Positions 61,701-64,000 of a stretch of 64,000 nucleotides of DNA are shown here, piece by piece (position 1 is the stretch's first letter; each line of letters starts with the position of its first letter). The position numbers were made by a program, and so were the translations under genes. This DNA comes from Ostrinia nubilalis (lineage: Eukaryota > Arthropoda > Insecta > Lepidoptera > Crambidae), in NCBI RefSeq assembly GCF_963855985.1, contig NC_087111.1, positions 9,057,001 through 9,121,000 of the forward strand. The letters run 5' to 3'. A model generated the notes under the pieces. The model ran no database searches and was not told the DNA's origin. It saw nothing but the letters and a program-made list of their open reading frames with translations.

Positions 61701-64000
61701 GAGGTAGCGGGTTCGATTCCCGCACAGTACAAACATTTTTGTCATGAACATATTTGTTTGTATTGGACTGGGGTTTTCTATGTATAATAAGTAAGTATTT
61801 ACAAAAAATTCTTATGTCTCGACATAACAATGAAATTACTCTAACTCACCACAATGCTTTAAAGGCGCCGGCCTATGCGGCGAACAGTTAACCGGAGTAG
61901 CGTTCCTCCACTGTGGTCGAGGCGTATTTAAAGCTATACGCCATAGTTCATTCGTGACTTCGCCCGCTCTGCCTTCTAAGCCTGCTAGGCCTCCACTGAA
62001 AAATAAACATGGCGTGATTTAGTCATCATCAAAATCAAAGATTTTCTTCAGTACTTAGGTGCTTTCCAAGGCGTTTATACACGTCCCAAACATAGCTTCC
62101 ATTTCGGGACATCATATGGGCTGGTGCTGGGAAGAAGTGGCGGAAGAAACTCAGTTTCCTTTGTCAGCTTCTTTTTCAATCAGATACACAATATCATCAT
62201 TTCAGCCACAGGACGTCCACTACTGAACATAGGCACTTCGGGACAACATATGTGCTAGTGCTGGGAAGAAGTGGCGGAAGAAACTCAAGTCACCTTTGTC
62301 CGCCTCTTTTGCAATAAGATACACATCATCATTTTAGCCACAGGTGTCCACTACTGAACATAGGCACTTCGAGACAACATATGGGCTGGTGCTGGGAAGA
62401 AGTGGCGGAAGAAACTCAGTCACCTTTGTCAGCTTCTTTTTCAATCAGATACACAATATCATTTCAGCCACAGGACGTCCACTACTGAACATAGGCACTT
62501 CGAGACAACATATGGGCTGGTTCTGGGAAGAAGTGGCGGAAGAAACTCAGTCTCCTTTGTCAGCTTCTTTTTCAATCAGATACACAATATCATCATTTCA
62601 GCCACAGGACGTCCACTACTGAACATAGGCACTTCGGGACAACATATGGGCTGATGCTGGGAAGAAGTGGCGGAAGAAACTCAGTCACCTTTGTTAGCTT
62701 ATTTTTCAATCAGATACACAATATCATCATTTCAGCCACAGGACAACCACTTAACATAGGCCTCCACCAAGTATATCCACAACGACTGGCCTTGCACTGC
62801 CTTTATCCAGGTGCTTTCCGCGACCATCACCATATTCTTCTTCTTGTCGTGGCGACAACAAACCATACAATGCCAGCCCAAAATTCCGCTACAAAAGTGG
62901 CGTTGTCAGTAGCATTCATCAAATCTTCCAGATTGTCAGTCCACCTGGTGGGGGCCTTACTCACACTACGACTTCCGGCCCGTGTGGTCGAAAATAATAC
63001 CTAACCTGTGATAAGGTGGTTTCTAAAATTACAAAAACAAAATCTTGAAATTATTACTAAAGTCAATCAGGGAGATCATGAGAAGACCTATCGATACTAG
63101 CAAAGTTATCTTTTTTTTTTGGACACCCTGTATAATGTAACTAATTTCGTCCTTACCCTCTCTCTGGTTCATCAGACGCGACCACTCCTCCATAGACAAT
63201 CAGCTCGTGGTCATACATGACAGCCGCGTGCGCGAAACGCGGCGCCGGCGCCACGCCTCGCGTCTCTATGGTCTCCCACGCGTTGTCGGCTACTTTGTAT
63301 CTGGAAAAGTATAATTTGAAACTATAATTATAATAATATGAGTACTTACAAAATTTCACAGACAAGGATTTTATCAATTGAATTATCGAACACACATAAC
63401 ATTAGTTTGATTAAGTTCATTCATTTACTCTTTACACATCGATAAAAAAAACTGTCATTATTTGACAACTGTATTGCCCTCTCACTTTAAAATTGGTTGA
63501 CCCTGTTTCCATATCCTTCTTGGGTTTCGTGTCCAGTGGTTTATTCGTCCAAGCATAGCGTTCACCTTGATGTACCGCCGTCTGTGCGCATCTCTATTCA
63601 TTTAACAACTAACCTGTACAAAAATGGCGCCTGCGCAAACGTCTCCCCTCCCACTCTCAACAAATCTTCCCCATAATTCAACAACACATGTCCGGCGGCA
63701 GCGACCGGCGTGTTTTCCGGCGGCCGCTGCTCCCGCCACGTCCAGCCCCATCCGGCGAACTCAGTGACCTCAGTTTTATTCCCAAGACACAACATGTAGT
63801 CGACAGAATTCAGCTCACTTTATTTTTGCAAAATAACCCTTATTACAAACTCCAGAAGATGGCACAGTGTGTACCATCTTCGTCCAACTAACGCAGTGTG
63901 TACTGTCTTTTGTATATTTAATTACTAACCTGTACAAAAATGGTGCCGGCGCAAAAGTCTCGCCACCAACCCTCAGTAAATCTTCCCCATAATTCAGCAA
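37138..64000 (-). CDS. ATRN: Attractin (distracted) orthologue, 3' part of gene; 5' exons beyond right edge
   Basis: Twenty consecutive minus-strand exons join with every phase compatible (2,839 nt): 63157-63300, 61850-61995, 61150-61268, 60270-60419, 57593-57701, 56240-56339, 55207-55329, 54577-54724, 54043-54112, 53354-53466, 51134-51244, 49851-49936, 46537-46651, 45757-45986, 42920-43083, 42332-42481, 40542-40767, 38571-38796, 37871-37982 and 37138-37334. A further kelch exon precedes at 63614 onwards. Domain order is kelch repeats, PSI modules, two laminin-type EGF modules, a beta-rich membrane-proximal domain, one transmembrane helix and a cytoplasmic tail with MEQMASRPFSQV and VALEPCRGGRAAVLSLLVRL. 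This is the attractin order; MEGF8 is the alternative, but the tail and the IMLVFGGNAHND kelch match favour attractin (Drosophila distracted). The CUB and N-terminal EGF must lie beyond 64000. Type I membrane glycoprotein, function in insects little known. Confidence 0.92.
38336..38454 (+). mobile_element. Non-LTR retrotransposon tail with target-site duplication
   Basis: TGAATCCACAGGC occurs directly on both sides of a short 3' tail (GGCCGCTACCAACCGTGCG, GTCATTGGGGGAGGCCTATG, GCTGAAATGATGATGATG). The 13-bp duplication shows a real, fairly recent retrotransposition of a strongly truncated copy into an attractin intron. Confidence 0.85.
38838..39050. mobile_element. Palindromic MITE family P, copy 2
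   Basis: AGTCTGGTCTGCGAGCACGT at left with inverse at right. It is part of the duplicated unit upstream of the transmembrane exon. Confidence 0.8.
39304..39517. mobile_element. Palindromic MITE family P, copy 3
   Basis: Almost the same as copy 2, with matching flanks, so it spread by local tandem duplication and not by a fresh insertion. Confidence 0.8.
39768..39942. mobile_element. Palindromic MITE family P, copy 4 (internally deleted)
   Basis: Same termini, but the loop half is shortened to about 175 bp in total and the ends have diverged (GTCGCAGAACAGATAGAATT). Confidence 0.75.
41015..42331 (-). repeat. Tandem array of partial attractin laminin-EGF exon copies
   Basis: The 3' end of exon 42332-42481 with its donor (minus strand GGCGCTTGCTACTGTGAGT) recurs near 41925, 41605, 41287 and 41027, and in shorter forms lacking the GT (ACTCAGTAGCAAG on plus) near 41410, 41520, 41730 and 41830. 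Two about 320-bp blocks, 41274-41592 and 41592-41909, are nearly identical. No copy has an evident acceptor. Confidence 0.85.
41067..41210. mobile_element. Palindromic MITE family P, copy 5 (deleted)
   Basis: AAGTCCGGTCGCCGAGCAGA at left and its inverse at right. The left arm lacks the CCATCCTTATC block present in the right arm. It sits inside the laminin-EGF exon array. Confidence 0.7.
42332..43083 (-). CDS. ATRN: Attractin laminin-type EGF exons
   Basis: Exon 42920-43083 gives WHFTRCPACQCNGHAICDSS, then CIQPCSGRAIGDHCDTCAPG and HWGHPLNGGSCQ. Exon 42332-42481 gives CDCNSQAVSCAPDSGRCYC, then TTKGLAGDRCDKCDN and NKGACY. Eight-cysteine laminin EGF spacing is evident across the pair. One-base overhangs match on both sides. 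Confidence 0.92.
42590..42760. repeat. Dispersed repeat, partner of 19691-19800
   Basis: ATTTGACCGCAATCGCACCT, CAGTCTAGGATGGTACATAT and CTGCCCTGTAAGTGCCTATT recur in inverted orientation at 19700-19800. Confidence 0.65.
43722..43856 (-). mobile_element. Non-LTR retrotransposon tail
   Basis: ATCATCATCATTTCAGCTAC, GGACGTCCACTGCTGAACAT, GGCCTGCATCCAGCGCCTTC and GTCCACCTTGTGGGTGGA in order. It was copied together with the PSI array, since 45606-45750 carries the same insertion at the same junction. Confidence 0.8.
45606..45750 (-). mobile_element. Non-LTR retrotransposon tail encoding a reverse-transcriptase C terminus
   Basis: On the minus strand the open frame reads RWTDDLIKVAGKRWMQAAAN, then RAMWKSLGKAYVQQW, the usual C terminus of these retrotransposon polyproteins. 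It ends in a (GAT)n tail and lies directly left of the real PSI exon donor. Confidence 0.85.
45757..46651 (-). CDS. ATRN: Attractin PSI-module exons 3' of the transposon cluster
   Basis: Exon 46537-46651 encodes CSAPCSTFQTCANCTAEECI followed by WCASAGRCVDK. Exon 45757-45986 encodes NAYGASFPLGGCRLW, then CSSCRAEPACGWCDDGAGGG and RGVCLPGGARRPHAPRVCAQ. Acceptors TATATTCCAG and TTTTTTTTCCTCAG are clear and phases fit. The second exon is the source of a tandem array of degenerate copies to its left. Confidence 0.9.
47535..47831 (-). CDS. 98-aa ORF of the palindromic element, left arm
   Basis: Begins MFFTELTQRIDNVNTEEDAP, continues with an acidic stretch and PSTSGINKKPFEDLCKILLL, then QKKRRSLTLLDHSEEELVYA, and ends with a basic tail. 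Four residues differ from the right-arm copy. The helical second half (SEEELVYALCAKLKE) resembles the small C-terminal tails found in some transposon or MADF/BESS-like proteins, but no family is claimed. It may be the remnant of a longer protein. Confidence 0.5.
   Translation of the reverse strand: MFFTELTQRIDNVNTEEDAPVDETAEVDLQPSTSGINKKPFEDLCKILLLQKKRRSLTLLDHSEEELVYALCAKLKESYKTKLATTYNQRTVPKQKTV
48079..48375 (+). CDS. 98-aa ORF of the palindromic element, right arm
   Basis: Mirror copy of 47535-47831, differing at four positions (T/S, L/V, Y/N and Q/R). Both frames remain open, which is expected from a recent origin of the palindrome or from selection. The sequence is too short to separate these. 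Confidence 0.5.
   Translation: MFFTELSQRIDNVNTEEDAPVDETAEVDVQPSTSGINKKPFEDLCKILLLQKKRRSLTLLDHSEEELVYALCAKLKESNKTKLATTYNQRTVPKRKTV
49152..49499. mobile_element. GC-rich TIR MITE with TAA target duplication (Harbinger-like)
   Basis: GGCCTCAGCCTCGAATTTAG then CGGGCAGCGGCG at the left is the inverse of the right end, and TAA directly flanks both sides (49149-49151 and 49500-49502). A TWA target is characteristic of PIF/Harbinger elements. The interior encodes nothing recognisable. Confidence 0.8.
49851..56339 (-). CDS. ATRN: Attractin last kelch blade and PSI-module exons
   Basis: Exons 56240-56339 (IMLVFGGNAHNDSL), 55207-55329 (RCKTWITSSSPTG, ending RRAAIIHGG), 54577-54724 (DALLFETGDKCSSYNDEVAC), 54043-54112 (EEVGWKESFEGDVKACV), 53354-53466 (RLCASAESCGACTAAGCAWC), 51134-51244 (EECGATSESPREACGRFHSC) and 49851-49936 (QRLCYWDYDTIKC). 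Cysteine spacing with CxxC and AWC/YWD is typical of PSI (plexin-semaphorin-integrin) modules. In vertebrate attractin a C-type lectin domain follows here. I see no lectin exon before 46651, and 49851-49936 joins directly in frame to 46537-46651. Confidence 0.85.
49958..50634. mobile_element. TIR element flanked by TATA
   Basis: CAGGGTGGAAACGATAAGTG at the left and the inverse (CACTTAACGTTTCCACCCTG) at the right, each bordered by TATA. The subterminal blocks GATATCTTGTATAGTTTA and GTACCGTTGGATAGAGCTC recur inside, so the interior has an extra direct copy. Confidence 0.75.
51465..51537 (-). mobile_element. tRNA-like SINE head, minus orientation
   Basis: Read on the minus strand: CCCGTTTGGTGTAGTGGTCC, then GGTTGCGAGTTCGATTCCCG and CACAGTACA. 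Same family as 61660-61790. The downstream body (ATATTTGTTTGTATTGGA) is also shared, which argues for a SINE over a single tRNA gene. Confidence 0.65.
51600..51786. mobile_element. TIR MITE family T, copy 1
   Basis: GTTTATCCACGAAGACGCGC, then CCCACC, and the inverse GGTGGGGCGCGTCTTCGTGG with ATGAAAC at the right. A second copy is at 56638-56822. Confidence 0.8.
52013..52280. mobile_element. Near-perfect palindromic MITE family U, copy 1
   Basis: TGGTAAATGGGTATATGAGC, CCCATGTTAACATGGGCATA and GGTATGGTGAAGTCAGAAAT are all repeated inverted in the second half. The other copy is 55351-55620. Confidence 0.85.
52455..52933. mobile_element. Non-autonomous element family Q, copy 2
   Basis: AGGCCTGTTCATCTCCGCGA to CTTATTATTATTCTGTGGTA, with the shared internal boxes TTTGGCACCTCACGTCACA and ACTGACGTTTGTCAACAAAA. 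Confidence 0.75.
53027..53353 (-). repeat. 21-bp minisatellite made of splice-donor sequence
   Basis: About 16 units of GTAACGCGCTACACCCGCTAG (minus strand, split as GTAACGCGCTAC plus ACCCGCTAG) start exactly at the donor of PSI exon 53354-53466. Most units contain AGGTAAC and so look like a 5' splice site. Read in the frame of the exon each unit soon meets TAG, so only the first donor keeps the protein open. Plus-strand long ORFs over this region are by-products of the 21-bp period. Confidence 0.85.
53524..53706. mobile_element. Palindromic MITE, copy 2 (pair with 17360-17545)
   Basis: AGAGTAAGCGCACACCGTTG at left, CAACGGTGTGCGCCTACTCT at right, and the middle GCCGATTCGATTTGGCCGAT as in copy 1. 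Confidence 0.8.
53712..53835 (+). mobile_element. tRNA-like sequence inside a palindromic element, best-preserved copy
   Basis: GTCTAAGTAGCTCAGTTGGA, AGAGCAGTCGCCCGGCAATC and GTGGGTTCAATTCCCGCCTT form D-, anticodon- and T-arm-like segments with a pairing 7-bp acceptor stem (GTCTAAG/CTTAGGC). The same flanks (ACTTGACAATTTCGA and TTCGATTTTTTCAAGTTA) as at 8345-8480 mark it as a mobile family. Whether it is transcribed as a tRNA cannot be told. Confidence 0.6.
54417..54535. repeat. Non-LTR tail family fragment
   Basis: CAGCCAAATGACGTCCACTG, CCCTCCCCCAAGGATTTCCA and TAACGACCGGTCCTGCGC, like the fragments at 8517 and 17893. Confidence 0.6.
55351..55620. mobile_element. Palindromic MITE family U, copy 2
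   Basis: Same termini and inner palindrome as 52013-52280. It begins about 20 bases beyond the acceptor of attractin exon 55207-55329, inside the upstream intron. Confidence 0.85.
55630..55785 (-). mobile_element. tRNA-derived SINE, minus orientation
   Basis: CCCGTTAGCCTCTCGTGTTA, AAGCTTGTGTTACGAGTGGG and, at the end, GGGCTATCGTGGCTTAATAA are the inverse of the SINE at 9966 and 19533. Confidence 0.8.
55812..55960 (-). mobile_element. Non-LTR retrotransposon tail
   Basis: ATCATCATCATGTCAGCCAC, ATGACGTCCACTGCTGAACA, GGCGGCCTGCATCCAACGCC and CACCTTGTGGGTGGACG. Confidence 0.8.
56396..56611. mobile_element. TIR MITE family S, copy 2
   Basis: ATGAGGGCTATCGTTTTTAT to AAAACGATAGCCCTCAT, with the inner TTGACAGGACCTTACTCTAC repeated, as at 33154-33366. 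Confidence 0.85.
56638..56822. mobile_element. TIR MITE family T, copy 2
   Basis: GTTTCATCAACGAAGACGCG at the left and CGCGTCTTCGTGGATGAAAC at the right. The interior shares GGGAGTTTGATCCGAGCGAT with copy 1. Confidence 0.8.
56861..57066. mobile_element. TIR MITE family R, copy 2
   Basis: CCCAGAACAGACGGTGAAAC to CACCGTCTGTTCTGGGCCT, the inverse orientation of 29391-29590. Confidence 0.85.
57104..57556. mobile_element. TIR element with GATAATTATC satellite ends
   Basis: CCAGGGTTCGAAATTATCAA at the left is inverted at the right (TTTCGAACCCTGG). Short GATAATTATC palindromes are repeated next to both ends. Confidence 0.75.
57593..63300 (-). CDS. ATRN: Attractin kelch-repeat exons
   Basis: Exons 63157-63300 (YKVADNAWETIETRG, APRFAHAAVMYDHELIVYGG), 61850-61995 (GLEGRAGEVTNELWRIALN), 61150-61268 (GLHVSGHSAVVVRLGPTRKP, MLVFFGHSPHYGYLHTVQ), 60270-60419 (EYYIEEGVWAAAETHGWAAR, AGFGHSAAWDPLSGRVYVHG) and 57593-57701 (YEYDVNKKIWKPLPSAPSPR, YLHTATFVSPG). 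The GG doublets and distant W residues are the kelch blade signature. Together they should form most of the extracellular beta-propeller. Introns hold exon-derived repeats and MITEs. Confidence 0.88.
57772..58563. mobile_element. Non-autonomous element family Q, copy 3, interrupted
   Basis: AGGCCTGTTCATCTC to TACTTATTATTATTCTGTGG, as in copies 1 and 2, but split by a nested insertion at about 58203-58525. The piece TCTCCGCGAGTTT and its neighbours are deleted near the left end. Confidence 0.75.
58203..58525 (-). mobile_element. Retroelement nested in family Q copy 3
   Basis: Starts with (GAAA)n on plus, the inverse of a TTTC-type 3' tail, followed by CATTTATTGCCATGGACATC. The host word CTTCTG appears on both sides, as a short target duplication would. 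The middle has GTCGCACAGCGATGCCCATC and no intact ORF. Confidence 0.6.
58840..60115 (-). repeat. Array of partial attractin kelch-exon copies
   Basis: The 3' end of exon 60270-60419 plus donor (plus strand CTTACCTGTGTAGCTTCGGA, then CCGAGAGCGGGTCCCACGCC) recurs at about 58840, 58985, 59370-59500 and 60040-60100. Spacers share CATGATCCTATGAATAAAGT and TTTCTCTCTCTCTC. The 59370-59500 copy is over 120 bp and keeps the kelch frame (ETHGWAARAGFGHSAAWDP), but lacks the first codons and an acceptor. Confidence 0.85.
59127..59341. mobile_element. Palindromic MITE family P, copy 6
   Basis: AAAGCCTGGTCCGTGAGCAC at the left and its inverse at the right, with the complete GCTACCCATCCTTATCGCTC arms. It lies within the kelch-exon array. 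Confidence 0.85.
60464..60706. mobile_element. hAT-type MITE with perfect 8-bp target duplication
   Basis: GCTTAGTG lies at 60464-60471 and again at 60699-60706. Between them, the 227-bp element starts CAGCGGTTCCC and ends GGGAAACCCTG, imperfect inverted repeats of hAT type. The interior has GTGGTCCGCGGAACCCTGGG. Confidence 0.88.
61660..61790 (+). mobile_element. tRNA-like SINE
   Basis: GGCCGTTTGGTGTAGTGGTT, GGACTACTATTCCGGAGGTA and GCGGGTTCGATTCCCGCACA look like a tRNA with box A and box B. The body ATATTTGTTTGTATTGGACT is shared with 51420-51537, so it belongs to a dispersed family. Confidence 0.65.
62107..62760. repeat. About 130-bp tandem array derived from a retrotransposon tail
   Basis: Five units contain GGACAACATATGGGCTGGTG or its variant, GGGAAGAAGTGGCGGAAGAA, TTTTTCAATCAGATACACAA and TTCAGCCACAGGACGTCCAC in order. 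The last unit runs into a normal tail (AACATAGGCCTCCACCAAG). Unit length is 127-134 bp. Confidence 0.85.
63614..64000 (-). CDS. ATRN: Attractin kelch exon and a tandem partial duplicate
   Basis: Two near-identical exon ends are present, both reading NYGEDLLRVGGETFA, then APFLYR, and a GTTAGT donor: one at 63614-about 63766, one from 63930 to the window edge. The left copy begins with EFAGWGWTWREQRPPE. Its donor phase fits the next exon (LYR joined to YKVADNAW). Either could be used; the exact acceptor is uncertain. Confidence 0.65.

Noticed and set aside
37138..64000. MEGF8 as the identity of the large gene
   Set aside because: The order kelch, PSI, laminin-EGF, transmembrane and the tail VALEPCRGGRAAVLSLLVRL resemble attractin more closely; MEGF8 has additional domain blocks not seen here. 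It remains the main alternative.

Overview
The window reads as nuclear DNA of a moth or butterfly (Lepidoptera). Exons are short and interrupted by AT-rich introns with GT/AG borders. The gene families are animal and insect-like. The intergenic and intronic DNA is full of repeats typical of lepidopteran genomes: tRNA-derived SINEs, a very common non-LTR retrotransposon tail beginning near 'tcagccataggacgtccact', and many palindromic MITEs. No prokaryotic gene layout, CRISPR array or operon is present.

Layout, left to right. (1) 1-9603, minus strand: two tandem MFS sugar (trehalose-type) transporter genes. The right one is complete (seven exons, 454 aa). The left one runs off the left edge and has the same exon lengths. 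(2) 10511-15061, plus strand: a seven-exon gene for a 326-aa mitochondrial ornithine-transcarbamylase-like protein whose catalytic motifs are replaced, probably a pseudoenzyme. (3) 15478-15981, minus: single-exon mitochondrial ribosomal protein mS25 (mRpS25), tail-to-tail with the previous gene. (4) 16431-16568, minus: a 45-aa ORF with 15 cysteines. (5) 17108-25323, minus: a secreted CAP-superfamily (antigen 5-like) protein with an acidic C-terminal extension. One exon of it has been multiplied into an array of roughly 150-bp units at 20382-21801. (6) 25324-33150: AT-rich, gene-poor DNA with MITEs. (7) 33150-37137: GC-rich array holding extra copies of the attractin last exon. (8) 37138-64000, minus, running off the right edge: the attractin (Drosophila distracted) gene, with kelch, PSI, laminin-type EGF, transmembrane and cytoplasmic-tail exons. 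I could join 20 consecutive exons (2,839 nt) with every splice phase compatible.

The most unusual property is that tandem duplications repeatedly start at exon-intron borders. In attractin this is seen at the kelch, PSI (twice), laminin-EGF, transmembrane and terminal exons, and it is also seen in the CAP gene. Several copies keep splice sites and an open frame, so they could act as alternative cassettes. Other notable objects are a 2.4-kb hAT-like palindrome with the same 98-codon ORF in both arms, nested with a second transposon in a retrotransposon remnant inside an attractin intron, and the cysteine-rich micro-ORF.

The protein-coding genes do not form an obvious pathway together; they are neighbours on a chromosome. 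Exon coordinates were read by eye from splice signals and phase, without alignments or transcripts.
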